The notes: a model not told the origin generated them from the sequence alone. A DNA stretch of 64,000 nt from Vibrio crassostreae (GCF_024347415.1 NZ_AP025476.1:3038001-3102000); one strand, 5' to 3'. Counted from the first letter of the stretch, positions 47,107 through 58,006 are shown. Translations and numbers: made by a program.

Positions 47107-48462
47107 ATGGCAGAGCAATTAGAATTCGACCAAGCTCACCAAACCCTCCAAGAAGTCAGCGAAGCCCTAGAAAACGGCCGATTTGTTCACGTACGCCGAC
47201 AACTTCAGGACATGGAACCTGAGGATATTGCACACCTTTTAGAAGCCTCCCCTCGCAAAAGTCGTGACGTACTCTGGCAACTCACCGATCCTGAAGACTA
47301 CGGTGAAATTCTTGATGAACTAAACGAAGACGTCAAAGATGCTCTTGTGTCAAAAATGGCACCGGAGACCTTAGCAGAAGCAACCGAAGGTATGGAAACC
47401 GATGACGTCGCGTACGTACTTCGAAGCCTACCCGACGATGTTTCTCGCGAAGTCCTTTCTCAAATGGACTCTGTTGATCGTGCATTAGTTGAAACCGCCC
47501 TGTCGTACCCTGAAGATTCAGCGGGTGCGATCATGAATACCGACGTAATCACGATTCGTGGTGATGTCGATGTTGACGTTGTATTGCGTTACATGCGTAT
47601 GCGTGGCGAACTGCCCGATGCAACTGACGCTCTGTATGTTATTGATGAAGAAGAACGTCTTATCGGCAACCTATCGCTTACCACACTAGTAACGACTCAG
47701 CCTGATGTGGCAGTTTCCGAAGTGATGGAGGATGCCGACGAAGCGATCGCGGTTGAAACCAGCGCTTCAGATATTGCGAGCCTGTTCGAACGTCGTAATT
47801 GGGTTTCAGCGCCAGTAGTCGATAGCAATCAACACCTTGTTGGTCGTATCACCATCGATGACGTGGTTGATGTTATCCGTGAAGATGCTGAACACTCAAT
47901 GATGAGTATGGCGGGTATGGACGATGACGAAGATACCTTCGCACCAGTCGTAAAATCCGCTCGTCGTCGTAGTGTGTGGCTTGGTGCTAACGTACTCGCG
48001 GCACTTGCTGCAGCATCGGTATCGAATATGTTTGAAGCAACGCTCGACCAAATGGCAGCGATAGCAGTACTGATGACTATCGTACCTTCAATGGGTGGTG
48101 TTGCGGGCAACCAAACCGTTGCTTTAGTGATTCGTGGTTTGGCACTCGGTCATATCGGTGACAGTAACAAACGCGAACTGTTACTCAAAGAGGCGGCAAT
48201 CGGCTTCCTAAACGGCGTTCTATGGGCCGTTATCATTGGCGGTATCGTGGTCGCTTGGAAAGGTAACTGGATACTGGGAGGCATCATCTCAGCAGCGATG
48301 ATGACCAACTTGATAGTGGCTGGTATTGCCGGTGTAACCATCCCGGTGATGCTGAAGAAAATGAATATCGATCCAGCCCTTGCTGGCGGTATGGCACTGA
48401 CCACCGTAACCGATGTTATTGGCCTATCTGTGTTCTTAGGCTTAGCCACCATACTGATCTAG
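47107..48462 (+). CDS. mgtE: Magnesium transporter MgtE
   Basis: 451 residues: acidic N-terminal superhelical domain (about 10-125), two CBS domains (about 135-255), then five membrane helices with the pore sequence VAGNQTVALVIRGLALG. A homodimeric Mg2+ channel gated by cytosolic Mg2+. Strong Shine-Dalgarno AGGAGG. 148 bases separate it from ptsO, so it probably has its own promoter. Confidence 0.97.
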   Translation: MAEQLEFDQAHQTLQEVSEALENGRFVHVRRQLQDMEPEDIAHLLEASPRKSRDVLWQLTDPEDYGEILDELNEDVKDALVSKMAPETLAEATEGMETDDVAYVLRSLPDDVSREVLSQMDSVDRALVETALSYPEDSAGAIMNTDVITIRGDVDVDVVLRYMRMRGELPDATDALYVIDEEERLIGNLSLTTLVTTQPDVAVSEVMEDADEAIAVETSASDIASLFERRNWVSAPVVDSNQHLVGRITIDDVVDVIREDAEHSMMSMAGMDDDEDTFAPVVKSARRRSVWLGANVLAALAAASVSNMFEATLDQMAAIAVLMTIVPSMGGVAGNQTVALVIRGLALGHIGDSNKRELLLKEAAIGFLNGVLWAVIIGGIVVAWKGNWILGGIISAAMMTNLIVAGIAGVTIPVMLKKMNIDPALAGGMALTTVTDVIGLSVFLGLATILI

Positions 48463-48505
48463 TTAGCAGAAGCAGCTAGCCAATTTTTGGCGACATACAG
48501 AAAAC

Positions 48506-48533
48506 AAAAAGGGAGCCATTGGCTCCCTTTTTT
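48506..48533. terminator. Bidirectional terminator between mgtE and pmbA
   Basis: GGGAGCC/GGCTCCC stem with flanking A-run and T-run between convergent genes. Confidence 0.9.
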
Positions 48534-48558
48534 AATTCATCAATTAGTGTTAATTGAA

Positions 48559-49902
48559 TTACTCACCTGCGACTTTCATTGACTCAAGCAAGATAGAACC
48601 CGTTTGAATCTGAGAACGTGTTTCTACGTCGTTACCGACTGCAACAATCTGAGTAAACATGTCTTTTAGGTTACCCGCAATCGTCACTTCCGATACTGGG
48701 TATTGGATCTCTCCGTTCTCAACCCAGAAACCTGCAGCGCCACGTGAATAATCACCCGTTACGGTGTTTACGCCTTGGCCCATCACTTCAGTGACTAGGA
48801 AGCCAGTCCCTAACTCTTTTAGCATCTGCTCAAAGTTTTGGCCGGTCGATTTAACAAACCAGTTATGAATACCACCCGCATGGCCTGTTGGTGTCATGTC
48901 CATTTTACGTGCGGCATAGCTCGTTAGTAAGTAAGTAGCTAGCACACCGTCAGTGATGATTTCACGATCTTGAGTGAACACACCTTCGCTATCAAACGGG
49001 CTTGAAGCCAAACCTCGCAGGATATGTGGTCGCTCAGAAATATTAAACCAGTCCGGTAGGATTTTCTGACCTAGATGATCCAATAGGAATGACGACTTGC
49101 GGTAAAGGTTACCGCCACTGATCGCCATCACAAGGTGACCGATCAGGCCAGTAGCTACATCGTTAGCAAACATAATTGGGTATTGGCCTGTTGGTAGCTT
49201 TTTCGCATCCAAACGGCTAATGGTCTTTTCTGCTGCTTCTTGACCTACGCGCTCAGGCGTCCATAGCTCATCACGGTGACGTGCAACGGTGTAGCTGTAA
49301 TCTCGTTCCATTTCACCGTTAGCGCCTTCTCCAATCACACAGCAGCTCGTGCTATGGCGACTTGAAGCGTAGCTTGCTAGTAAGCCATGGCTGTTACCAT
49401 AAACCTTAACGCCATAATGGCTGTCGTAGCTTGCGCCATCACTCTGCTTAATCTTGTCGCTATAAGCTAACGCTTGCTTCTCAGCAGCAATCGCAATTTC
49501 AGCAGCATAATCAGGGTTTGGTTCATCAGGGTGGAAAAGATCCAAGTCTGGAATTTCTTTTACCATGTATTCTTTTGCTGCAGGACCTGCAAATGGGTCT
49601 TCAGAAGTGTACTGAGCGATATCAAGCGCAGCCGCTACTGTTTGAGCAATGGCCTTTTCACTCAGATCAGATGTAGATGCGCTGCCTTTTTTCTGGCCGC
49701 GATAAACAGTAATACCTAGCGCACCATCACTATTAAATTCAACGTTTTCCACTTCACACATACGTGTTGAAACACTTAAACCCGTTGACTTAGTAATAGC
49801 GACCTCAGCTGCATCTGCACTCACTGATGCCATATCCAACGCTTTAGCTACTGCGGCTTCTAGCTCAACTCTTTGCTGGGCGACTTGCTGTTTTACATCC
49901 AT
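48559..49902 (-). CDS. pmbA: Metalloprotease subunit PmbA (TldE)
   Basis: 447 residues of the TldD/PmbA family, with the C-terminal [30 protein letters not shown] segment ([14 protein letters not shown]). PmbA pairs with TldD, which carries the zinc-binding residues, and together they process peptides such as microcin B17 or CcdA in E. coli. tldD is not in this window. Divergent from darP across 118 bases; the Shine-Dalgarno is weak. Confidence 0.95.
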   Translation of the reverse strand: MDVKQQVAQQRVELEAAVAKALDMASVSADAAEVAITKSTGLSVSTRMCEVENVEFNSDGALGITVYRGQKKGSASTSDLSEKAIAQTVAAALDIAQYTSEDPFAGPAAKEYMVKEIPDLDLFHPDEPNPDYAAEIAIAAEKQALAYSDKIKQSDGASYDSHYGVKVYGNSHGLLASYASSRHSTSCCVIGEGANGEMERDYSYTVARHRDELWTPERVGQEAAEKTISRLDAKKLPTGQYPIMFANDVATGLIGHLVMAISGGNLYRKSSFLLDHLGQKILPDWFNISERPHILRGLASSPFDSEGVFTQDREIITDGVLATYLLTSYAARKMDMTPTGHAGGIHNWFVKSTGQNFEQMLKELGTGFLVTEVMGQGVNTVTGDYSRGAAGFWVENGEIQYPVSEVTIAGNLKDMFTQIVAVGNDVETRSQIQTGSILLESMKVAGE

Positions 49903-50020
49903 ATCTATTCTAATTTTTTAGGTCAATATTACGTAGGATAACAAGAATTTCGCTTTCTCCCCAAGATTCTTGCTAAAATAGGCAATATATTCGTTTGAGA
50001 TAGTGACATAGGCAGAAAAG

Positions 50021-50545
50021 ATGGCTCGCAAAAACCAAAAAGCCCCATGGGAACCAGAAGAAGAAATCATCTGGGTAAGTAAGACAGAAATGAAAACGGA
50101 CATGGATGCCCTGCAAAAGCTGGGAGAAGAGCTTGTTGGTCTAAAGCCTTCTGTATTAGACAAATTTCCGCTGTCTGAAGATTTGGCACAAGCGATTAAA
50201 GATGCACAACGCTTTAAAAATGAAGCGAAGCGTCGTCAACTTCAATACATTGGTAAAGTAATGCGCAATGTCGATCCTGAGCCAATTCAAGCGGCTTTGG
50301 ATAAAGTACGCAACAAACACTCACAAGCAACAGCTGAGCTACATAAGCTTGAGCAACTGCGTGATCGTGTTGTTGCTGAAGGTGATGCGGCTATTTCAGA
50401 AGTCATGGAAATGTACCCTGAAGCAGACCGTCAGCGTCTTCGTCAGCTAGCTCGCCAGGCTAACAAAGAGAAATCTGCGAACAAGCCTGCAAAGTCTTCT
50501 CGTGAAATTTTCCAAATCTTAAAAGAGCTAAAGCTAGAAGACTAA
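50021..50545 (+). CDS. darP: Ribosome biogenesis factor DarP (YjgA)
   Basis: 174 residues of the YjgA/DUF615 family: [26 protein letters not shown], then the charged helical [19 protein letters not shown] and C-terminal EIFQILKEL. In E. coli it assists late 50S subunit maturation. Divergent from pmbA, the usual pairing. Confidence 0.96.
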   Translation: MARKNQKAPWEPEEEIIWVSKTEMKTDMDALQKLGEELVGLKPSVLDKFPLSEDLAQAIKDAQRFKNEAKRRQLQYIGKVMRNVDPEPIQAALDKVRNKHSQATAELHKLEQLRDRVVAEGDAAISEVMEMYPEADRQRLRQLARQANKEKSANKPAKSSREIFQILKELKLED

Positions 50546-50575
50546 TCGTTATCTCGCTTTACTCATAGAGTGAAT

Positions 50576-50604
50576 AAAAGACCTAGCCCATGCTAGGTCT
50601 TTTT
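50576..50604. terminator. Bidirectional terminator between darP and thiQ
   Basis: AAAAGACCTAGC/GCTAGGTCTTTT stem between convergent genes. Confidence 0.9.
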
Positions 50605-50653
50605 GTTTTCTACGTACTCAATATCAAAGATATCCAACAGAAGTGATGAATCG

Positions 50654-51361
50654 TCACTCACCCGCTTTAACAAATGAGCTTAATTCTGGCTGTGGATGCT
50701 CCGTCGTCAGTACCTCTATCGAGTCTTCAACCAAAACCTTACCTAGCGCCACAAAAACAAACTTATTTGCAATGCTGCGTGCATCACCTAAATGGTGTGT
50801 CACCATCAAGACGGTAATATTGCGCTCTGCCGCTAATCGCTTTACCAAGCTCAGCATCTCTTCCCGCAGCAAAGGGTCAAGCGCAGAAAAAGGTTCATCA
50901 AGCAGCCAAATGTCGTGTGGTTGAACAAAACAACGCGCTAGTGCGACACGTTGGCGTTGACCGCCTGATAAGTGCTCAGGCAATCTATCCAAATACTCAG
51001 CAACACCCACTTGTGCTGCGGCTTGTTCCACAGATTGCTTTTGGGTTACGGTAAGCTTTAACCCTGGATGCAAGCCTAATCCAATATTTTCACGCACCGT
51101 GAGGTGAGAAAATAGGTTGTGTTCTTGGAACAACATCGCCAATGGGCGCTGATGTGCTTCTTTGCCAATAAGCGACTGGCCAGCCACTGAGATCTCACCC
51201 GATGTAGGCTCGATAAACCCAGCAACCAATGCGAGTAGCGTTGATTTACCCGCACCACTTGGCCCCATCAGAGCAACAATATCACCCTGCTCGGCTTGGA
51301 AATCAAAACTAAACAACTCTTGGTGATAGTGGTAATCCACATCTTTCATCACTAACATCAT
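50654..51361 (-). CDS. thiQ: Thiamine/TPP ABC transporter ATPase ThiQ
   Basis: 235 residues; Walker A GPSGAGKS (33-40), Q-loop LFQEHNLF, signature LSGGQRQRVALARC, Walker B IWLLDEPFSALDP and H-loop THH. It powers uptake of thiamine and its phosphates through ThiP. It lies 7 bases after thiP in the riboswitch-controlled thiBPQ operon. Confidence 0.95.
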   Translation of the reverse strand: MMLVMKDVDYHYHQELFSFDFQAEQGDIVALMGPSGAGKSTLLALVAGFIEPTSGEISVAGQSLIGKEAHQRPLAMLFQEHNLFSHLTVRENIGLGLHPGLKLTVTQKQSVEQAAAQVGVAEYLDRLPEHLSGGQRQRVALARCFVQPHDIWLLDEPFSALDPLLREEMLSLVKRLAAERNITVLMVTHHLGDARSIANKFVFVALGKVLVEDSIEVLTTEHPQPELSSFVKAGE

Positions 51362-51368
51362 CGGTTCC

Positions 51369-52964
51369 TTAACTCTTTAGCTTTGAGCTTCGAGTAAACA
51401 AAAATTCAATCAGGCTAAAACTGCCCACACTCAACAACAGTAAACTCACTGACACCACAGCCGCCGCTTCCATTTGATAGCTGCCTAACAATTGGAATAG
51501 ATACAAAGGCAGAGTTCTAAAATCTTGGCTACCAAATAAGGCAATCGCACTTAAGTCGCCCATCGCCAGCATAAAGCTGATTGAGAATGCTTGTGCCATA
51601 GGTTTACGTAATGCGCGCCACTCCACCAACCTAAAGCGAGTGAACCCTGTCATTCCTAAGCTTGCACACACATACTGGTACTGCTGAGACAAATGCAGCA
51701 TAGGTTGAGCTAAGGTTTTAATTACGTAAGGCAGCGCCATCAAACTGTTTACGGCAATCACAATAAAGAAAGCTAAGCTGAACACATCGGTAAATGAACG
51801 GAGCAATAAGAAGAGGCCAGTACTAATCACCAAGCCCGGTGTCACCAAAATAATAGTGCCAATCAGCTCAATCTTATCCGCTCTAAAGTTCTTGTTCTGC
51901 AAACGCCATGCGCGACTGGTTAGAAGGATCGCGATACCGATACCAACAGCGATGATACTTGCGAGGGAAGCAACACGAACCGAGGTCATTAACGCAGCCC
52001 AAAATGGCTCGCTGCTCAGTACAGTGAGCGCCTGAGAGTTAATACCACTTAAAATAACCATCGCTAAGGGCGGCAATACCAGCATTGAGACTATGATGAT
52101 CCAAAAGCTATCCCAAGCTTTTGACCACCAGCTGTCCTTGACCAAATACTTCTCTTCCGACAGCTGACTAGCCGTCACAGATATAGGCTTAGACAAACGC
52201 TGAATACTCACAGCTAATACGCCACACAACAGCATTTGCCATATCGCGAGCAACGCGCCAGCTTGCAGGTCAAAGTCGAATTTGATTGCTTGATAGATGG
52301 CTAGCTCAATGGTGGTTGATTTCGGACCACCACCCAACGCCATCACGGTAGCAAAGCTGGTGAAACACAACATGAAGACTAAGCCACACACATGAGGCAA
52401 TTGCTGTCTTAGCCTCGGCCATTCAACCCATTTAAATTTATTCCAATGGCTCATGCCCAAATGAGCACACAGCTTGTGTTGCTCGGCAGGCACGGTATCT
52501 AACGCTTGCAGAAGTAAACGGCTGGCATAAGGCAGGTTGAAGAAAACGTGCGCCAACAAAATACCATTCAAGCCATAAATCGAGAATGGTAGCTCAATGT
52601 CGAAGTTCGCCAAGAACTTAGCTAACCAACCACTGTTGCCGTAAATCGCCAGCAAGCCAAATACTCCGACCAACACAGGCAGAACCAAGGTCGACGCGAA
52701 CAACCTTAATAACAAGGCTCGTCCAAAAAATTGTCTACGACACAAAGCATGCGCAATAGGTATAGCAAAACCAACACTCAGCACTGTTGAGAATGTCGCT
52801 TGATAAAAGCTGAATTTCGTTACATGCCAATAGTAAGGATCTGACCATACTTGGCTGATATCAAGAGAAGGGGCATTGCTAAGCAATGCCCCAACTGCTG
52901 AAACCACGAAGGCGGTAATGAGTATCGCAACCCAGATCCCGACCTTAGGTGTTTTCTTTATCAT
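51369..52964 (-). CDS. thiP: Thiamine/TPP ABC transporter permease ThiP
   Basis: 531 residues with about twelve membrane helices in two homologous halves. Each half has a permease EAA-like loop (LGMSHWNKFKWVEWPRLRQQLPH; LGMTGFTRFRLVEWRALRKPMAQ). The single polypeptide forms both halves of the permease. Lies 82 bases after thiB. Confidence 0.95.
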   Translation of the reverse strand: MIKKTPKVGIWVAILITAFVVSAVGALLSNAPSLDISQVWSDPYYWHVTKFSFYQATFSTVLSVGFAIPIAHALCRRQFFGRALLLRLFASTLVLPVLVGVFGLLAIYGNSGWLAKFLANFDIELPFSIYGLNGILLAHVFFNLPYASRLLLQALDTVPAEQHKLCAHLGMSHWNKFKWVEWPRLRQQLPHVCGLVFMLCFTSFATVMALGGGPKSTTIELAIYQAIKFDFDLQAGALLAIWQMLLCGVLAVSIQRLSKPISVTASQLSEEKYLVKDSWWSKAWDSFWIIIVSMLVLPPLAMVILSGINSQALTVLSSEPFWAALMTSVRVASLASIIAVGIGIAILLTSRAWRLQNKNFRADKIELIGTIILVTPGLVISTGLFLLLRSFTDVFSLAFFIVIAVNSLMALPYVIKTLAQPMLHLSQQYQYVCASLGMTGFTRFRLVEWRALRKPMAQAFSISFMLAMGDLSAIALFGSQDFRTLPLYLFQLLGSYQMEAAAVVSVSLLLLSVGSFSLIEFLFTRSSKLKS

Positions 52965-53046
52965 AGATTGATTTTTACCGTAAATGGCTCACTCAATTGA
53001 TGTCGAATGAACCTTTAAATACAGAAAGCTAGTTTTTAAAAGTACG

Positions 53047-54039
53047 TTAGAAAGTAAGTGCACTCTGCCATTCACGAATCCAAGGCTTGCGCTTCTCGGC
53101 GATCTCTTCAGAGCTAAAGCTCAGCGCCTTCTGCGGTACAGTTAACTGCTCAAAACCTTTTGGTAGCTCGACACCCGTTACTGGGTACATCCAGTTACCT
53201 GTAGGCATCGCCGATTGGAACTCATCACTTAGGAGAAAGGCCATAAACTCATCAGCAAGCTTTTCGTTGCTACTGCCTTTAACCTTAGCAGCCACTTCAA
53301 CTTGAGTGTAATGCCCTTCTTCGAAGCTCGCTGCTGCGTACTTAGAATCGCTCTCTGCAATGATATGGTAAGCCGGAGACGTTGTGTAAGATAAAACCAA
53401 GTCAGACTCACCCTCTAGGAACATAGAGTAAGCTTCAGACCAACCTTTGGTTACCGTAACGGTTTTCTGAGCTAGCTTCTTCCAAGCTGCCGTTGCTTCA
53501 TCACCGTAAACAGATTTCATCCATAACATCATGCCTTGGCCTGGTGTTGAAGTACGTGGATCTTGGTAGATAACCTTCAGATCATCACGCTGCTCAACCA
53601 ACTCTTTCAGGCTTTTAGGCGGGTTTGCTAGTTTCTCTGTGTTATATACAAAGGCAAAGTAACCAAAATCATAAGGAACAAAGGTGCTGTCGTTCCAACC
53701 GTTAGGAAGTGTCACTGATGACGTATCAACACTGTGATCAGCCAATAAGCCCGTCGCTTTCGCCTCAGCCATTAGATTGTTATCTAGGCCTAACACGATG
53801 TCTGCTTTGCTGTTACCACCTTCAAGACGCAAGCGGTTAAGAATAGACACGCCATCTTCTAGCGCGACAAAATTCACATCACAGCCACACTTTTCTTCAA
53901 ATGCTTTTTCAACGGCAGGACGAGGGCCCCAATCCGCAGCAAAAGAATCATAGGTATATACAGTTAGAGTATTGTCTGCAGCAACGGCAGAAAAAGAGAT
54001 GGCTGTAGTAACAGCAAGGGTTGTTAATGTGAATTTCAC
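53047..54039 (-). CDS. thiB: Thiamine-binding periplasmic protein ThiB
   Basis: 330 residues from a GTG start preceded by GGAGAG at proper spacing; no in-frame ATG is nearby. Signal peptide MKFTLTTLAVTTAISFSAVAA, then the TbpA pattern LTVYTYDSFAADWGP and YQDPRTSTPGQGMMLWM. It delivers thiamine, TMP and TPP to ThiPQ. A TPP riboswitch lies 65 bases upstream. Two Cys (CGCD) are near residue 52. Confidence 0.96.
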   Translation of the reverse strand: MKFTLTTLAVTTAISFSAVAADNTLTVYTYDSFAADWGPRPAVEKAFEEKCGCDVNFVALEDGVSILNRLRLEGGNSKADIVLGLDNNLMAEAKATGLLADHSVDTSSVTLPNGWNDSTFVPYDFGYFAFVYNTEKLANPPKSLKELVEQRDDLKVIYQDPRTSTPGQGMMLWMKSVYGDEATAAWKKLAQKTVTVTKGWSEAYSMFLEGESDLVLSYTTSPAYHIIAESDSKYAAASFEEGHYTQVEVAAKVKGSSNEKLADEFMAFLLSDEFQSAMPTGNWMYPVTGVELPKGFEQLTVPQKALSFSSEEIAEKRKPWIREWQSALTF

Positions 54040-54103
54040 TGGACGCTCTCCATGGTCTGAGCGGCACAGGTTTGAGGGAGGAGAACGGTAGAAGTTGTTC
54101 CTA

Positions 54104-54208
54104 ACTCAATTCCTACGCCAGCATTATCTGGTTCAGGTTTACGGGTCCCAAGCACTTGCTTGATCTCAGCTCGCATTCATTATCTGAATGGTTTGCTCCC
54201 CGATGAGT
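54104..54208 (-). promoter_or_regulatory. TPP riboswitch (THI element) of thiBPQ
   Basis: On the minus strand: CATCGGGGAGC, the conserved GCTGAGAT, ACCCGT, then CCTGAACCAGATAATGCTGG and GTAGGAA, with outer stem ACTCA/TTGAGT. This is the standard thi-box layout. Downstream, a TTCTCC stretch (54080-54085) can pair with the GGAGAG Shine-Dalgarno (54046-54051), so control of translation start is likely. TPP binding would lower transporter synthesis. Confidence 0.93.
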
Positions 54209-54255
54209 ATTCAGAATTGTAATTCGAATTTTAACAATAAGCTATCAAGTTTGGA

Positions 54256-54879
54256 TCAATTACGTTGATCGTAACCCCAACGTGGCACTAAACCTTGCTC
54301 AATACCAAGATGATCCAAAATACGCGCCACCATAAAATCGACCAGATCTTCGATCGACTTAGGTTGGTGATAAAAACCCGGAGCCGCAGGCATGATCGTC
54401 ACGCCCATGGTTGAGAGTTTGTGCATGTTCTCTAAATGAAGCGTCGAAAATGGCGTCTCACGAACCACCAACAACAATTGGCCTCGCTCTTTCATGACCA
54501 CATCTGCCGCTCGCTCAATCAAGTTATCCGATAAGCCATGTGCAATTGAAGCCAAGCTTCCTGCAGAACATGGACACACCACCATCTGCTTCGGCGCTGC
54601 TGATCCAGAGGCAACCGGCGAGAACCAGTCATCTTTGCCACACACCACCAGCTTTTCGGGGTCACACCCAAGATGTTTAACCAAAGCTTGTTTCGCCGCA
54701 TCCGGCCCAGCAGGTAGCTTGAGTTCATGCTCGGTCGCCAATACCACTCGTGCTGCCGATGAAATCAGCAAGTAGACCTGATAATCGGCCGCCAAAAGGC
54801 ATTCAAGTAAACGCAAGCCATAAGGCGCACCGGATGCGCCAGTGAAAGCAAGAGTTATCGCTTTATCGTGTTTTGTCAT
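54256..54879 (-). CDS. ubiX: Flavin prenyltransferase UbiX
   Basis: 207 residues with the Rossmann-like start [21 protein letters not shown] ([10 protein letters not shown]), [30 protein letters not shown] and [19 protein letters not shown]. It makes prenylated FMN for the UbiD decarboxylase in ubiquinone synthesis. It lies 38 bases after mpl and upstream of the thi riboswitch. Confidence 0.96.
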   Translation of the reverse strand: MTKHDKAITLAFTGASGAPYGLRLLECLLAADYQVYLLISSAARVVLATEHELKLPAGPDAAKQALVKHLGCDPEKLVVCGKDDWFSPVASGSAAPKQMVVCPCSAGSLASIAHGLSDNLIERAADVVMKERGQLLLVVRETPFSTLHLENMHKLSTMGVTIMPAAPGFYHQPKSIEDLVDFMVARILDHLGIEQGLVPRWGYDQRN

Positions 54880-54917
54880 GTTCTCAATTACTTCAAATTA
54901 TAAGGTCGTGAACGCCA

Positions 54918-56276
54918 TTAGCCTTTGAGTGCCAACCCATCCAACAGTTTTTGGTGAATACCACCAAAACCGCCATTACTCATTACCAAGATTTGGTCGC
55001 CCGCTTGTGCCTCTGAGACAATTTTAGCAACGAATGCATCCATGTCACCACTCACGTGTGCCGATTGGTGACAAGCGTCCGCAACATCTTGTACCAACCA
55101 ATCAATGTTTTCCGGTTGGAATAAGTAGGTAGAATCCGCTTGCTTCAACGAATCAGCCAGGGTTTCTTTATGCACACCACGTTTCATGGTGGCAGAACGA
55201 GGCTCTAGCACGGCAATGATTTTCTTCGTGTCGACCTTATTACGTAAGCCGCCCAGCGTAAGTTCAATTGCCGTTGGGTGATGTGCAAAATCGTCATAGA
55301 CAGAAACGCCTGCCACTTCGCCTTTAAACTCTAGACGACGTTTGGTGTTGATGAACTTCGCCAACGATTCACACGCTAAATCAGGTGTCACCCCTACATG
55401 TCGCGCAGCTGCAATCGCCATCAAAGCATTATTGACGTTATGGTCGCCAACCAAATCCCAGTCGACAGTTCCAACGCATTCGCCTTGGAAGTAAACCTCA
55501 AATTTAGAGCCGTCTTTAACCAGCTTCTTCGCATCCCAATCACCGAGTTCACCACTCGATTCAGTCTCACTCCAACAGCCACGAGATAGAACGTCTTGAA
55601 TAGCCGTATCTTGCTTAGGTGAGAAAATACGGCCATTGCTTGGCACAGTGCGCACTAAGTGATGAAACTGACGTTTAATTGCCTCAAGATCATCGAAGAT
55701 GTCCGCATGATCGAACTCTAGGTTATTCATCACCAAGGTTCTTGGGTGGTAATGGACGAACTTAGATCGTTTATCAAAAAAAGCACTGTCGTACTCGTCG
55801 GCTTCTACCACGAAGAACATGCTTTCACCAAGACGAGCAGAAATACCAAAGTTACCCAACACACCACCAACTAAAAAGCCTGGTGCATAGCCACAGTCCT
55901 CTAAGACCCAAGCCAGCATGCTCGATGTTGTTGTCTTGCCATGCGTACCCGATACCGCCAATACCCAACGGTCATGCAGTAAGAACTCTTGCAACCATTG
56001 CGGGCCTGAGGTGTATCTAAAGTTGTTATCCAATACATACTCAACACAGGGGTTGCCACGACTCATCGCATTGCCAATCACCACGAGATCCGGCCTTGGT
56101 TCTAATTGGCTTGGGTCGAACCCTTCAATAATTTCAATCCCTTGAGATTCCAACAAAGTGCTCATTGGTGGGTACACATTCGCGTCACTACCGGTAACCT
56201 TGTGACCTAATTGACGAGCCAATACCGCAGCACCACCCATGAAGGTGCCACAAATTCCTAAGATATGAATATGCAT
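54918..56276 (-). CDS. mpl: UDP-N-acetylmuramate:L-alanyl-gamma-D-glutamyl-meso-diaminopimelate ligase
   Basis: 452 residues of the Mur ligase family: N-terminal HILGICGTFMGG, ATP loop SGTHGKTTT (109-117), and the Mpl-type YDDFAHHPTAI and LEPRSATMKRG segments. It attaches recycled murein tripeptide to UDP-MurNAc in the cytoplasm. Divergent from fbp across 270 bases; fbp-mpl adjacency is conserved in gammaproteobacteria. Confidence 0.96.
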   Translation of the reverse strand: MHIHILGICGTFMGGAAVLARQLGHKVTGSDANVYPPMSTLLESQGIEIIEGFDPSQLEPRPDLVVIGNAMSRGNPCVEYVLDNNFRYTSGPQWLQEFLLHDRWVLAVSGTHGKTTTSSMLAWVLEDCGYAPGFLVGGVLGNFGISARLGESMFFVVEADEYDSAFFDKRSKFVHYHPRTLVMNNLEFDHADIFDDLEAIKRQFHHLVRTVPSNGRIFSPKQDTAIQDVLSRGCWSETESSGELGDWDAKKLVKDGSKFEVYFQGECVGTVDWDLVGDHNVNNALMAIAAARHVGVTPDLACESLAKFINTKRRLEFKGEVAGVSVYDDFAHHPTAIELTLGGLRNKVDTKKIIAVLEPRSATMKRGVHKETLADSLKQADSTYLFQPENIDWLVQDVADACHQSAHVSGDMDAFVAKIVSEAQAGDQILVMSNGGFGGIHQKLLDGLALKG

Positions 56277-56546
56277 AAATTGCTTCCAAACGCTTGGCTA
56301 AATAAACGATGCCTAATTAAAACAGCTAACACTCATTATCATTAAATGACGATTAAAAGCGAGTGACAATGCAAAACAAATTTAGTCGACATAGTAAGTG
56401 AGATCTGCGTCGCTTAGTTCATTACCATTAAAAAGATCTAGCCTTTAGAATTTAGGTAAGCGTCTAGATGAATAAAGCCCGTACAAGAGGCAAATTCAAT
56501 AGTGCTCAAATCCCCCCTAATATTCAGAGAAGTTTAAGGAAATAAC

Positions 56547-57557
56547 ATGTCTGAGATGCGCACCCTTGGTGAGTTCATTGTTGCAAAACAAAATGACTTC
56601 CCCCATGCAAGCGGTGATCTATCATCCCTTTTGTCATCAATTCGCCTTGCTGCAAAAATTGTTAACCGCGAAATTAACAAAGCAGGTCTTGTCGACATTA
56701 CTGGCGCTGTTGGTACAGACAACGTGCAAGGTGAAGAGCAACAAAAGCTAGACCTGTATGCTAACGACAAATTTAAAGCCGCACTTGAAGCTCGAGATCA
56801 AGTTTGTGGCGTCGCGAGTGAAGAAGAAGACGAAGCCGTTGCCTTCAATAAAGAGCTCAACAAAAACGCAAAATACGTTGTACTGATGGATCCACTTGAT
56901 GGTTCGTCAAACATCGATGTGAATGTATCGGTTGGTACCATTTTCTCTATCTACCGTCGAGTATCACCGATTGGAACTCCACCAACGCAAGAAGACTTCC
57001 TACAACCTGGACATAAGCAGGTGGCCGCAGGTTACGTAATTTATGGTTCTTCAACCATGCTTGTATACACAACTGGTGCAGGCGTAAATGGCTTCACCTA
57101 CGACCCATCATTGGGTACCTTCTGTCTGTCTCATGAAAATATGATGATCCCTGACGAAGGTAAAATTTACTCAATCAACGAAGGTAACTACATTCGTTTC
57201 CCTACAGGTGTTAAGAAGTACATAAAATACTGTCAGGAAAGCGAACCAAGTGATAATCGCCCTTACACTTCTCGCTACATTGGTTCTCTTGTATCTGATT
57301 TTCACCGTAACCTGCTTAAAGGCGGCATCTACCTGTACCCAAGTACAGAAAGCCACCCTCAAGGTAAGCTACGTTTATTGTATGAATGTAACCCAATAGC
57401 CTTCATCATGGAGCAGGCGGGTGGCATCGCATCCGATGGTGCCCAACGCATCATGGATATCAAACCAACAGAGCTACACCAACGCGTACCTTTCTTTGTC
57501 GGTTCGAAGAACATGGTGAAAAAAGTAGAAGAATTTCTTGAGCTTAACCCAGACTAA
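56547..57557 (+). CDS. fbp: Fructose-1,6-bisphosphatase class 1
   Basis: 336 residues; metal-binding [10 protein letters not shown] (115-124), an EEEDEA stretch near residue 94, and C-terminal [10 protein letters not shown]. It dephosphorylates fructose-1,6-bisphosphate in gluconeogenesis. Shine-Dalgarno AAGGAA. Single gene. Confidence 0.98.
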   Translation: MSEMRTLGEFIVAKQNDFPHASGDLSSLLSSIRLAAKIVNREINKAGLVDITGAVGTDNVQGEEQQKLDLYANDKFKAALEARDQVCGVASEEEDEAVAFNKELNKNAKYVVLMDPLDGSSNIDVNVSVGTIFSIYRRVSPIGTPPTQEDFLQPGHKQVAAGYVIYGSSTMLVYTTGAGVNGFTYDPSLGTFCLSHENMMIPDEGKIYSINEGNYIRFPTGVKKYIKYCQESEPSDNRPYTSRYIGSLVSDFHRNLLKGGIYLYPSTESHPQGKLRLLYECNPIAFIMEQAGGIASDGAQRIMDIKPTELHQRVPFFVGSKNMVKKVEEFLELNPD

Positions 57558-57589
57558 GCCATTCGTTTATTTATTAAATTAACGTCATT

Positions 57590-57620
57590 AAAAAAGCCAG
57601 CATTCACATGCTGGCTTTTT
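57590..57620. terminator. Bidirectional terminator between fbp and the lipoprotein gene
   Basis: GCCAGCAT/ATGCTGGC stem flanked by A-run and T-run between convergent genes. Confidence 0.9.
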
Positions 57621-57649
57621 GTTGTTCGCTGCGTTAAACAATCACCGAA

Positions 57650-58006
57650 TTATTGAACGCTATACTTTGATTCAGCACCACGTTCGTAGTTAAAACGGAA
57701 CCATTTATCGACATCGTCACAAATCCCAAGGTAAGTCTCACCACGGCGACCTAGCGCTCTCGGGTTTTGAGAACAATACTGAGTTTTACCCATTTCATAA
57801 CCTTGACCATAAGCGGCATATAAGTCTGCATCAATGGATGGTGAAGACGCGGCTTCAGCCAAGCTTGCTTCAGTCTGCTTGGTTTTTCCTTTTAGCGCCA
57901 TTTCTTCGCCAAAGCTCTGCCAATCGGCTGTGTTCATTGACGTTGGTGGCGGAGTTTGCGCACAACCAAATAACATTACTGATAGCACCAATAATAGATA
58001 TTTCAT
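57650..58006 (-). CDS. DUF2799-type lipoprotein
   Basis: 118 residues. Signal sequence with lipobox LFGC (Cys15), so lipid-anchored. The mature part has AYGQGYEMGKTQYC and GRRGETYLGIC, the pattern of DUF2799 proteins, which is from memory. The two late Cys could form a disulfide. Strong Shine-Dalgarno (AGGAGG). Function unknown. The N-terminal part of the mature protein is Ala/Ser/Thr-rich. Confidence 0.85.
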   Translation of the reverse strand: MKYLLLVLSVMLFGCAQTPPPTSMNTADWQSFGEEMALKGKTKQTEASLAEAASSPSIDADLYAAYGQGYEMGKTQYCSQNPRALGRRGETYLGICDDVDKWFRFNYERGAESKYSVQ

